DNA of 64,000 nt, taken from the NCBI GenBank assembly GCA_910584945.1, contig CAJUDY010000014.1, positions 10,920 through 74,919 on the forward strand, read 5' to 3'. Position 1 is the first letter of the stretch. Each line of letters starts with the position of its first letter. Shown piece after piece: positions 8,056 through 15,980 of the stretch. This stretch comes from an uncultured Lachnospiraceae bacterium (lineage in GTDB: Bacteria; Bacillota; Clostridia; Lachnospirales; Lachnospiraceae). The translations under genes were made by a program, and so were the position numbers. The notes under the pieces are model-generated. The model was not told the DNA's origin and did not search any database. It saw only the letters and a program-made list of their open reading frames with translations.

Positions 8056-9492
8056 ATGGCAAAAGACAAGAAGCTGGTGGAGGGCATCACCTCCATGGAT
8101 GTGGACTTCGCCCAGTGGTATACGGATGTGGTGAAGAAAGCGGAACTGATCGATTATACAAGCGTAAAGGGCTGCATGGTCATCAAGCCGGCCGGCTATG
8201 CGATCTGGGAAAATATTCAGAAGGAGCTGGACAGGAGATTTAAGGAGACCGGGGTGCAGAACGTGTATCTGCCCATGTTTATCCCGGAAAGTCTGCTTCA
8301 GAAGGAAAAGGATCACGTGGAGGGCTTTGCTCCGGAAGTGGCCTGGGTGACTCATGGGGGGCTGGAGCCTCTGCAGGAGCGTCTGTGCGTGCGTCCCACC
8401 TCGGAGACGCTGTTCTGTGATTTCTACTCCAACGAGATTCATTCCTACCGGGATCTGCCCAAGAACTATAATCAGTGGTGTTCCGTGGTGCGCTGGGAGA
8501 AGACGACGAGACCGTTCCTGCGCTCCAGAGAATTCCTGTGGCAGGAAGGACATACGGCCCACGCTACGGCGGAGGAAGCGGAGGAGAGAACCGTCCGGAT
8601 GCTGAATGTCTATGCGGATTTCTGTGAAGAGGTTCTGGCGATTCCGGTTATCAAGGGACAGAAGACCGACAAGGAAAAGTTCGCCGGTGCGGAGGCGACC
8701 TATACCATCGAATCCCTGATGCACGACGGCAAGGCCCTGCAGTCCGGCACCAGCCATAACTTCGGGGACGGATTCGCGAAAGCCTTCGGCATCCAGTATA
8801 CCGACAAGGACAACCAGTTAAAGTACGTTCATCAGACCTCCTGGGGTATGACCACCCGTATGATCGGCGCCATCATCATGGTACACGGGGACGACTCCGG
8901 TCTGGTGCTGCCGCCCCGGATCGCACCGGTTCAGACCATGATCGTGCCCATCGCCCAGCACAAGGAAGGAGTTCTTGACAAGGCATACGAGCTGAGAGAC
9001 CGTCTGGCAAAGACCTTCCAGGTGAAGGTGGACGATACGGACAAGAGTCCGGGCTGGAAGTTTGCGGAGCAGGAGATCAAGGGCATCCCCACCCGGATCG
9101 AGATCGGCCCCAAGGATATCGAGGCGAACCAGGCGGTGATCGTACGCCGGGATACGAGAGAGAAGATCGTCGTCTCTCTGGAGGAACTGGAGACGAAGCT
9201 CTCGGAGGTTCTTGAGACGATGCAGAAGGAGATGCTGGAACGTGCCCGCGCCCACAGAGACGCCCACACGTATGACGCACGCACCTATGAAGAGTTCGTG
9301 GATACGATTAACAATAAACCCGGATTTGTGAGGGCCATGTGGTGCGGCGACCAGGCATGTGAAGACAAGATTAAGGAAGACACCACCGCTACCAGCCGCT
9401 GTATGCCCTTTGAGCAGCACACGCTCTCTGACAAATGTGTCTGCTGCGGAAAACCGGCGAAGAAGCTGGTCTACTGGGGGAAAGCATATTAA
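8056..9492 (+). CDS. proS: Prolyl-tRNA synthetase (ProS type 3)
   Basis: 478 residues, the short archaeal/eukaryote-like ProS that lacks the editing insertion of the long bacterial form. It charges tRNA-Pro. The class II motifs are visible: motif 2 near RWEKTTRPFLRSREFLWQEGHTAHAT and motif 3 in GDDSGLVLPPRIAP. An anticodon-binding domain follows, then a C-terminal zinc-type segment with CGDQACEDKI, SRCMPFEQ and CVCCGKPAKKLVYWGKAY, ending in the invariant C-terminal Tyr. The ribosome site is AAGGAGA. It forms an operon with cca, 13 bases downstream. Confidence 0.97.
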   Translation: MAKDKKLVEGITSMDVDFAQWYTDVVKKAELIDYTSVKGCMVIKPAGYAIWENIQKELDRRFKETGVQNVYLPMFIPESLLQKEKDHVEGFAPEVAWVTHGGLEPLQERLCVRPTSETLFCDFYSNEIHSYRDLPKNYNQWCSVVRWEKTTRPFLRSREFLWQEGHTAHATAEEAEERTVRMLNVYADFCEEVLAIPVIKGQKTDKEKFAGAEATYTIESLMHDGKALQSGTSHNFGDGFAKAFGIQYTDKDNQLKYVHQTSWGMTTRMIGAIIMVHGDDSGLVLPPRIAPVQTMIVPIAQHKEGVLDKAYELRDRLAKTFQVKVDDTDKSPGWKFAEQEIKGIPTRIEIGPKDIEANQAVIVRRDTREKIVVSLEELETKLSEVLETMQKEMLERARAHRDAHTYDARTYEEFVDTINNKPGFVRAMWCGDQACEDKIKEDTTATSRCMPFEQHTLSDKCVCCGKPAKKLVYWGKAY

Positions 9493-9505
9493 AGAAGATA
9501 AGGCT

Positions 9506-10858
9506 ATGATACAGATACGAATTCCTGAAAAAGTGAATACGATCATCCGCACACTCGCCGCGGCAGGGCAGGAAGCCTATGCCGTCGGCGGGTGTGTTCG
9601 TGATGCGCTGCTTGGAAGAGAACCGGCGGACTGGGATATTACCACCTCCGCCTCGCCCGCGGAAGTAAAAGCGCTTTTTCCAAGAACCATCGATACGGGC
9701 ATTCAGCACGGGACCGTGACCGTCATGCTGGGACACGAAGGCTTTGAGGTGACCACTTATCGGGTGGACGGAGCGTATGAGGACGGCCGCCATCCGAAGG
9801 AAGTGCAGTTTACCAGAAGCCTTCTGGAGGACCTGAAGCGGCGGGACTTTACAATCAATGCCATGGCGTACAACGAAGAGGCAGGGCTGGTCGATGAATT
9901 CGACGGAGCGGGAGATCTGGAAAGAGGGATCATCCGGTGCGCGGGCCGGGCGGAGGAGCGCTTTATGGAGGACGCCCTGCGGATTATGCGGGCGTTCCGG
10001 TTCAGCGCCCAGCTGGGATTTACACTGGAGGAGCAGACCAGGGAGGCGGCCGGGAAGCTGTGCGGCAATCTAAGAAAAGTCAGCGCGGAGCGGATTCAGG
10101 CGGAGCTTGTGAAGCTTCTTACTTCTCCCCATCCGGAGAAACTGAGGGATGCGTGGGAGGCCGGGATCACCCGGGTGGTGCTTCCGGAATTCGACGTCTG
10201 TATGGCCTGCGGGCAGAACAATCCCCACCATATCTATTCTGTGGGGGAGCATATTCTGCATTCTTTACAGGAAGTGGAAGCGGAAAAAAATCTGCGCCTG
10301 ACCATGCTTTTCCATGATTTTGGCAAACCGGCGGTGAAGACGACGGATGAGAAGGGGATCGATCATTTCAAACGGCATCAGGAGGTCAGCGAGGAGCTGG
10401 CGAGAACCATCTTAAGACGGCTGAAATTCGACAATGAGACGGTTCGTCAGGTGACGAAGCTGGTGTGGTGCCATGATTACCATCCGGCGCTGACCCCGGC
10501 GGGGGTGCGCCGGGCAGTAAACCGGATCGGAGAAGACCTGTTCCCCCTGTATCTGAAGGTCCAGCGGGCGGACATCCTGGCCCAGAATCCGTCCATGCAG
10601 GGGCCGAAGTTCCAGGCGCTTGGAGAGGTGGAGCGGCTCTATGAGGAGATCGTAAGGGAAAAGGACTGTATCACCCTGAAAGACCTGGCGGTGGACGGCC
10701 GGGATCTGATCAAGGCAGGCTTCCCGGCGGGCCCCCTTCTGGGCGAGATCCTGAAGCATTTGCTGGAACAGGTGCTGGAGGAGCCTGGGAAGAATCGGAA
10801 GGAAGAATTGCTTTTGGAGGCGGTTCGGAAATATGGGAAATCAAATTCAGCTGATTGA
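9506..10858 (+). CDS. cca: CCA tRNA nucleotidyltransferase
   Basis: 450 residues from ATG 9506 (ribosome site AAGATAAGG), 13 bases after proS. It adds or repairs the 3'-CCA of tRNA. Class II nucleotidyltransferase signatures are AYAVGGCVRDALLGREPADWDITT (GG-DxD metal site), RRDFTINAMAYNEE, GAGDLERGIIR and EDALRIMRAFRFSAQLGF. The HD domain follows, with HILHSLQEV, LFHDFGKP and HQEVSEELA, as in Cca/PcnB proteins that include a phosphohydrolase module. Coupling with proS joins tRNA maturation to charging. Confidence 0.95.
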   Translation: MIQIRIPEKVNTIIRTLAAAGQEAYAVGGCVRDALLGREPADWDITTSASPAEVKALFPRTIDTGIQHGTVTVMLGHEGFEVTTYRVDGAYEDGRHPKEVQFTRSLLEDLKRRDFTINAMAYNEEAGLVDEFDGAGDLERGIIRCAGRAEERFMEDALRIMRAFRFSAQLGFTLEEQTREAAGKLCGNLRKVSAERIQAELVKLLTSPHPEKLRDAWEAGITRVVLPEFDVCMACGQNNPHHIYSVGEHILHSLQEVEAEKNLRLTMLFHDFGKPAVKTTDEKGIDHFKRHQEVSEELARTILRRLKFDNETVRQVTKLVWCHDYHPALTPAGVRRAVNRIGEDLFPLYLKVQRADILAQNPSMQGPKFQALGEVERLYEEIVREKDCITLKDLAVDGRDLIKAGFPAGPLLGEILKHLLEQVLEEPGKNRKEELLLEAVRKYGKSNSAD

Positions 10859-10867
10859 AAAAATAGA

Positions 10868-10896
10868 TTGTAATGGTATATGGTTCATGATATAAT
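10868..10896 (+). promoter_or_regulatory. Promoter of the RelA/SpoT cassette
   Basis: TTGTAA (10868-10873), a 17-base spacer and TATAAT (10891-10896). Confidence 0.65.
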
Positions 10897-10998
10897 GATG
10901 GCTAATAAATCTTGGAAAGCGGTTAATCATATATGACAGACGCGGCAGGAGATCAGGCTGACAGAAGTCAAACTATCACTGAAAAAGGGGTGAAAGAT

Positions 10999-11184
10999 AT
11001 GACAGAAGCAAGACTTGTAATGGATAAGTTCATGACGAAGTTATCGGCAGATGAATATAAAAAGGAAAATCAGCCGAATAATGGTCCAAAGATCAGTCTG
11101 GAATTTATTGATGAGCAGCTGATGTCATATTCTCAGCTTCTTGAATCGGGAATCATGGAAGCGGCGCTGGATGAGCAGAGGTGA
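10999..11184 (+). CDS. Small acidic protein before the RelA/SpoT gene
   Basis: 61 residues from ATG 10999, chosen for AAAAGGGG about 8 bases upstream; an alternative ATG at 10933 would give 83 residues. It is charged and probably helical (EARLVMDKFMTKLSADEYKKE, LEFIDEQLMSYSQLLESGI). No family is recognised. Its stop codon ends 8 bases before the synthetase start, which implies translational coupling. The size and position fit a small antitoxin or regulatory partner, but no direct evidence exists. Confidence 0.6.
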   Translation: MTEARLVMDKFMTKLSADEYKKENQPNNGPKISLEFIDEQLMSYSQLLESGIMEAALDEQR

Positions 11185-11192
11185 TATGCCAT

Positions 11193-12086
11193 ATGTTGAG
11201 TACACGGCAGGAACAACAACAGTTTTGCAGAGAATTTAACATATCAGAAGAACAATTTAGAAATTCCAGACTGACGTGGGAAGAACTGGAAGCAATTACA
11301 AAAGATTTTGAGATGAAACGAATCGAACATCAGAACACTGTAAAGAAGTATGCGGAGTCCATACAAAAGTGTCCTGATGTTCATTCTTTAAGTTACAGAG
11401 TAAAGGATGCCAGACATTTGGCGGAGAAGATCATAAGGAAGAATCCGGACTATCTGAAAAGAGGAGATTCCTTATCGAAAGAAAATTATGAAAGCCGTAT
11501 CACAGACCTGATGGGGATTCGCGTACTTTTACTTTTTAAGTCCGACTGGATAAATGTACATGAGTATCTTATGAAGCTGTATGGGGATCTGCTTATGGAA
11601 CCTCCTTTTGCGCATATTCGAAAAGGGGATGAGGACTGCTTTTATAAAGGGAAAGTACAAATAAAAGATAATAAGCCATACCGTTCCGTGCATTATGTGA
11701 TTCGCGCCTGGAACGGTCTGGGTATTGAGATCCAGGTACGTACTTTATATGAGGAAGCATGGAGTGAGATTGATCACAAGCTGAGATATCCGTATAATCT
11801 CCAGAATGAAATGCTGAGAAATTACATCGATATCATGAATCGACTGACAGGAATTGGAGATGAGATGGGAACATTTATCAACAGCTATATTCGAAGTTTT
11901 CAGGAGAGTCTGGCCAATGGCGTCAAAGATGATAATGAAGTATATCAATTTATTCTTGAAGAAATGAAAAACTGTGATAACGAAGATATAAGGCAGGCGA
12001 TCACAGAAAAAATCAAACAGGCAGAAAACTATCGGGAGGTAAGAAAAATGTCAGACTTGTTGCAACAGGCTTTAAAATATACATAA
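11193..12086 (+). CDS. RelA/SpoT-domain nucleotide synthetase
   Basis: 297 residues from ATG 11193 (ribosome site AGAGGTG); a GTG at 11181 would overlap the previous stop. The synthetase core is complete: SYRVKDARHLAEKIIRK, ITDLMGIRVLLLF (Asp for Mg2+), YRSVHYVIR (Tyr that stacks the acceptor base) and EIQVRTLYEEAWSEIDHKL (catalytic Glu). No HD hydrolase, TGS or ACT domain is present, so it is a single-domain alarmone synthetase or a toxSAS-type toxin that pyrophosphorylates nucleotides or tRNA 3' ends. Flanking helices are at both ends (FNISEEQF and the C-terminal coiled region). The cassette is A+T-richer than its neighbours, as for acquired genes. Confidence 0.85.
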   Translation: MLSTRQEQQQFCREFNISEEQFRNSRLTWEELEAITKDFEMKRIEHQNTVKKYAESIQKCPDVHSLSYRVKDARHLAEKIIRKNPDYLKRGDSLSKENYESRITDLMGIRVLLLFKSDWINVHEYLMKLYGDLLMEPPFAHIRKGDEDCFYKGKVQIKDNKPYRSVHYVIRAWNGLGIEIQVRTLYEEAWSEIDHKLRYPYNLQNEMLRNYIDIMNRLTGIGDEMGTFINSYIRSFQESLANGVKDDNEVYQFILEEMKNCDNEDIRQAITEKIKQAENYREVRKMSDLLQQALKYT

Positions 12087-12097
12087 CGGGGAGATAT

Positions 12098-12634
12098 ATG
12101 GTGGATAAAAGAGAAACGAGAAAACTAAAAGAAGAGTTAAATGAATCATTCTCAGATGAATATATTACCAACGCAGGTTTGTTAGTGCATAGACTTGCGG
12201 AGATATTTTATGAAAAGAATAATCTGGAAGGAAAAGTTTACTTTAATGACCATATTTTTGAGTATTGTCTGATCGATATTTTGGTAGACATAGCAAGATT
12301 AAAGCATTTTCACGATATTAGCCGTGTGAACTATACAAAATTTATTGCGTATACAGCTTCATGGTTTTTAAAACGAAAACCATTTCAACTGCTGGAAGGC
12401 TGTGATGAGAAATACATATATGTAAATGAGCGGTTTGCGTTGACACTGCTTTTACAGGCCAGCGGATGTTACGATGAGAAAGCGGATTATTATACAGAGG
12501 ATCGAGAAAAATTGTTGAGTGCAATAGGACAGATGTTTTATCATCTGAAATACAGAAATACGAATCCGCAGACGCTGGAACTATTTCTGATTGGGCTGGA
12601 AACGGGAAAAAGTGTCCATATAGAAAACGGGTAA
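12098..12634 (+). CDS. Unknown protein paired with the RelA/SpoT gene
   Basis: 178 residues, ATG 12098 with GGGGAGAT upstream and an 11-base gap from the synthetase stop. The sequence is all-helical and cytoplasmic (FSDEYITNAGLLVHRLAEIFYEKN, DHIFEYCLIDILVDIARLKHFHD, NERFALTLLLQASGCYDEK). I recognise no catalytic motif. Codon use and A+T content match the two genes before it, so the three form one cassette. It could be the neutralising partner if the synthetase is a toxin, or simply a co-regulated factor. Confidence 0.7.
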   Translation: MVDKRETRKLKEELNESFSDEYITNAGLLVHRLAEIFYEKNNLEGKVYFNDHIFEYCLIDILVDIARLKHFHDISRVNYTKFIAYTASWFLKRKPFQLLEGCDEKYIYVNERFALTLLLQASGCYDEKADYYTEDREKLLSAIGQMFYHLKYRNTNPQTLELFLIGLETGKSVHIENG

Positions 12635-12683
12635 GATATATAGTGAATCGTGTAAATGAAGGTGTCTGAGAAAGGAGACCTGT

Positions 12684-13043
12684 ATGGATTTTTACAAAAG
12701 AATGGGCCTGGTCTGTCGGCGGATTCCGGAAGGAAAGGTGGCCACCTATGGACAGATCGCGCTGCTCTGCGGCAGGCCGAACCACGCCAGGCAGGTGGGG
12801 CACGGGCTGAAGCTTGGCCTTGCCGGGAAGGACGTCCCCGCCCATCGGGTGGTGAACGCGAAGGGCGAGCTGAGCGGAGCCGGATACTTCGAGATGCCGG
12901 ACCTGCAAAAAATATTGCTTCAGGAAGAAGGCTTGGAGGTTATCTGGACCGGGGAGGGCTGGAAGGTGGACCTGAAAACGTATGGGTGGAAGAATACGCG
13001 GAAAGAGGCGGAGGAGCTGGAACGTTATTTTCAAGAAAGGTGA
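12684..13043 (+). CDS. Alkyltransferase-like protein (ATL, MGMT fold without catalytic Cys)
   Basis: 119 residues with GAAAGGAGA upstream. It has the DNA-binding domain of O6-alkylguanine-DNA alkyltransferase: IPEGKVATYGQIALLCGRPNHARQVGHGL with the recognition helix and the Arg finger. At the active site, where MGMT has PCHRV, this protein has PAHRVV, so it cannot accept the alkyl group. Such ATL proteins bind O6-alkylguanine, flip it out and hand the lesion to nucleotide excision repair. A strong terminator follows, separating it from the CRISPR locus. Confidence 0.88.
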   Translation: MDFYKRMGLVCRRIPEGKVATYGQIALLCGRPNHARQVGHGLKLGLAGKDVPAHRVVNAKGELSGAGYFEMPDLQKILLQEEGLEVIWTGEGWKVDLKTYGWKNTRKEAEELERYFQER

Positions 13044-13104
13044 AAGTCGGAAACAGCGCCGGATGCAAGACAGGAATTCTTGGTTGCATACTCAGAAAAA
13101 ATAT

Positions 13105-13144
13105 AGGAATTGTCGGAAATTATACCGGTAATTCCTGTTTTTTT
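13105..13144 (+). terminator. Terminator after the ATL gene
   Basis: A 12-bp stem (13105-13116 with 13125-13136, two G-U pairs) and a T7 tract at 13138-13144. It marks the left border of the CRISPR-Cas transcription unit. Confidence 0.85.
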
Positions 13145-13173
13145 GTGCACATTTATATATTGTATGATATACT
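13143..13173 (+). promoter_or_regulatory. Possible promoter of the cas operon
   Basis: TTGTGC (13143-13148) and TATACT (13168-13173) with a long 19-base spacer; the -10 is preceded by a TG at 13165-13166. It lies in an A+T-rich stretch directly after the terminator and is the only plausible start for the effector operon. Confidence 0.4.
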
Positions 13174-13248
13174 TATAAAAGCGGACAGTTTATGGTAATA
13201 AAAAACAGTACCCCATGTGAAAAGAGAAACGATAGAGCAGAAAGCAGG

Positions 13249-13614
13249 ATGGATATGAAACATTACTTTGTAAACTTCACCAATCATCCGTCTGCCGGAT
13301 GGGAGGAGCATCAGATACAAGAAGCGTTGAAGTATGGGGAGATTCTGGATCTTCCGTTTCCGACAGTAGACCCCCAGGGAGATGAGGATGATATACGCAG
13401 GCTGTCGGAGGAATGTGCGGGACAGATCCTGACGCTTTGCCCCGGGGCGGTGTTGTGTCAGGGGGAGTTCAACGTGGTTTATCAGGTGGTGAACCGGCTG
13501 CTGGAGCAGGGAGTGACGGTGCTGGCCGCCTGCAGCGCGCGTATGGTGGAGGAGACGGACGGTAAAAAGGTGGTAACTTATCAATTTTGCAGATTCAGAA
13601 AATATGAGAGATGA
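13249..13614 (+). CDS. Small Rossmann-like CRISPR-linked protein (candidate ring nuclease)
   Basis: About 121 residues; ATG 13249 or 13255 fits the conserved start MKHYFVNFTNHPS. The pattern is a first beta strand FVNFTNHPS, a helix with EEHQIQEALKYG, a strand EILDLPFPTVDP, a long helix, then AVLCQGEFNVVYQVVNRLLEQGVTVLAACSARMVEE. This alternating strand-helix order looks like a CARF-like Rossmann fold without an effector domain. Size and place at the head of a type III operon with CARF effectors suggest an off-switch that degrades or binds cyclic oligoadenylate, as proposed for Csx15/Csx16/Csx20-type proteins. I cannot assign it to a named family. Confidence 0.6.
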   Translation: MDMKHYFVNFTNHPSAGWEEHQIQEALKYGEILDLPFPTVDPQGDEDDIRRLSEECAGQILTLCPGAVLCQGEFNVVYQVVNRLLEQGVTVLAACSARMVEETDGKKVVTYQFCRFRKYER

Positions 13615-13635
13615 AATACAAAGGAGAATTTGATT

Positions 13636-15954
13636 ATGCTGACGATCACACTGGACGAGCAGGGAAGATTTGAACAAAGAGGAGGAGCAGAGAGGGAGGA
13701 GCCGCTTTTTATCGGCGGCCTGATCTATGACGACAAGGGCAGTCTGGCGGACTGCAATCTGGAGAAGCGCAGGATACGCGCCTATCTGAGAGCGGTCTGC
13801 GAGGAAGCGCGGGTCCCCTATCCGCGAGGGCTGCATTATGAGAACGGCGGGTCGTACAACCACCGTTTGCGGGAAGTCAAGCAGAGGATCGCGGATACGC
13901 TTGGAAATTTTCTGAGATACGGCAGATGCCCCATCCGGAATGCTTCCGGGGAGGAGCTGCGCAGTCTGGCATCCAGAAGGGGAAAATACTATGTCTTTGC
14001 GCTGGCGCGGTTCGGTACGGTCCACGAGGATTTGGAAGGAGATGATACCAGCATTCTGGTCCGTGAGGACTATGCCAGCAATCTGTACGTACATATGGCG
14101 GAAGAGATCGTGGAACGTATTATTTTCCATAATCCTGTGATAAAGGTTACCGGAAAAGTCACGCTGGATCTTGCCACCCGGATGGCGGTGGTGGAGGGAG
14201 AGGACGCCTCTGTCCGCGCCAGGGAGTATCAGAGACTGGGCTATAAGGAAAGAGAAGATCTGTCGCGCGAGAATCCGGGGAAGCGGTATTTTTCTCTGAC
14301 CAATGCGGATATCTATCGGACTGCCATTGAGCGGGAGATGTTGGATACCGGGATGCATCAGATCCAGCTGGACCGGGTGCGGGTGCATTCAATCTATTAT
14401 GGAAGTGAACAGAACAACTATAGTATGGAATTCCTCTTTTTGGCGGATGTGATCTGCTCGGTGCTTGGTTTTCAGACCGACACCAGCAGCGCACAGGCGC
14501 TGATCGAGGATATGGCCGGTCGGGCGAGGCGTTATACCGGCCATGAGGATAACCTGATCTTCGCGTATGACGCAGTAGACACCCTGTTCAAGAAGGCGTG
14601 GCGTCGGCTGGAGGAGCAGGATTATTTTGAAGCGCTTCGCCTGACCCGGGAAGGCATGCGCATGGACAGCCCCTATGCCGATTATTATAAGAACACTTGG
14701 TTCCCGAGACTCGTGGAGCGTCTGGAGCAGGAGAAGGACGCCGGGGCCTTCGGCGTCGCTCTTCGGAAATACAGCCGGTTCTCCGAGCGCAGCAATCTGA
14801 ATCAGGAGGATCTAGTGCGTATCTATGAATCTCTGGAACGAATGGCAGGGAGAATAGCGTTTGAGCGGGAGGAAGACGAGGCGGTGCTCTATGAGCTGTA
14901 CGACACAGGGATCTCTGCCTACAGCCATATTGGAGACAGCCTCCGGGCGAAGGAATGTTTTGAGAAATGCGTGCAGTATGCAGGCCGGACGGAGCTGGAG
15001 CGGTATCTGAAGACCAGGAACCGTAGGGTCGTTTATCTGATGGATAATTTTGACTATGCAGAAGCGCTGGACATCGCACAGGACAATGTACTCTATCAGG
15101 ATGAACTTGTGAAGATCCGGGCGATGATCAGCAAAGAAAATGAAAGTCGGCGAAGATCAGCGGTCCATCAGAAAGAGTCTGTGAAGATTCAGGAGACTTC
15201 TGTCCATTACGGCATGGTCTTAAGCCAGCTGGGGCAGGTACAGGCGGCGCTCCGCCAGAAAGAGGCGGCAGATACTTTTGAAAATGCGCTGCAACAGTTT
15301 GGGGATCCGGCTTCTTCCGACTATAACCGGACGCTTTCCTATCTGCTGCACTATGACCTGGAGATGGGAAATCAGGAAGAGTATGACCGCCGGGTGGCCG
15401 AATATTTCGGCGGAGAGCGGGAGCCTGGGGCGCAGCTTACGTTTCTGATCAGGGAAGGCGCAAGGGAGCAGGGTCGGTTCAGCATGAAGTTTGCGCTGTA
15501 TGTATATATGAAGGGGTTGTATCAATTTCATCTGGAGGAGATCAGCGAGCGCCTTCTGGAGCGCTTGTACAGGATCGAGCGGGAGATTGAACAGGTCGGG
15601 GGAGAAACGGCTTCGGCGCAGATCAACAACCATCCGTGGGAGATCATCTACAAATATCTGGCGCTGATCGCGTGGAAAAAGGGCGAAGAAGAAAAGGCGG
15701 ATGCCTTCATGGAGAAGACCAGAAGCGTTCTTCCTGTTCTGGAATACACGCTGGAGGCCGTGTGCCTCTTCGGGGAGTTGGAATATGCGCGGGAGAAAGA
15801 AGACTTTGACAAGTCAAACCAGTGTATGGAGAAGCTTCTTGCACACCTGGGTGATCGAAACCAGGGGATTCGAGAGAAAGCGGAGACATATCCGGAGGAA
15901 GCCGGGAAGTATCAGTATCTGAGGGAACAGGTGTTCAGTTATATGTACCGTTAG
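13636..15954 (+). CDS. Large CRISPR-linked protein: RNase H/DUF3800-like head plus TPR-like body
   Basis: 772 residues; ATG 13636 with AAAGGAG 9 bases upstream. Residues 1-~280 look like an RNase H-fold nuclease of the DUF3800 type: LTITLDEQGRFE followed by PLFIGGLIYDD (like the DESG strand and second strand), KVTLDLATRM (Asp178) and MEFLFLADVICSVLGF (like the C-terminal QxADxxA motif, Asp271). Candidate metal ligands are D7/E8, D178 and D271. Residues ~310-772 are a chain of paired helices of TPR type (for example AWRRLEEQDYFEALRLTREGM, SAYSHIGDSLRAKECFEKC, HYGMVLSQLGQVQAALRQKEAADTF). No CARF or HEPN motif is visible. I do not recognise a named Cas family. It lies between the small Rossmann-like gene and csx1 in one operon. 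Confidence 0.65.
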   Translation: MLTITLDEQGRFEQRGGAEREEPLFIGGLIYDDKGSLADCNLEKRRIRAYLRAVCEEARVPYPRGLHYENGGSYNHRLREVKQRIADTLGNFLRYGRCPIRNASGEELRSLASRRGKYYVFALARFGTVHEDLEGDDTSILVREDYASNLYVHMAEEIVERIIFHNPVIKVTGKVTLDLATRMAVVEGEDASVRAREYQRLGYKEREDLSRENPGKRYFSLTNADIYRTAIEREMLDTGMHQIQLDRVRVHSIYYGSEQNNYSMEFLFLADVICSVLGFQTDTSSAQALIEDMAGRARRYTGHEDNLIFAYDAVDTLFKKAWRRLEEQDYFEALRLTREGMRMDSPYADYYKNTWFPRLVERLEQEKDAGAFGVALRKYSRFSERSNLNQEDLVRIYESLERMAGRIAFEREEDEAVLYELYDTGISAYSHIGDSLRAKECFEKCVQYAGRTELERYLKTRNRRVVYLMDNFDYAEALDIAQDNVLYQDELVKIRAMISKENESRRRSAVHQKESVKIQETSVHYGMVLSQLGQVQAALRQKEAADTFENALQQFGDPASSDYNRTLSYLLHYDLEMGNQEEYDRRVAEYFGGEREPGAQLTFLIREGAREQGRFSMKFALYVYMKGLYQFHLEEISERLLERLYRIEREIEQVGGETASAQINNHPWEIIYKYLALIAWKKGEEEKADAFMEKTRSVLPVLEYTLEAVCLFGELEYAREKEDFDKSNQCMEKLLAHLGDRNQGIREKAETYPEEAGKYQYLREQVFSYMYR

Positions 15955-15980
15955 AAGAGCGGCGGGAGGACAAAAGAAAA

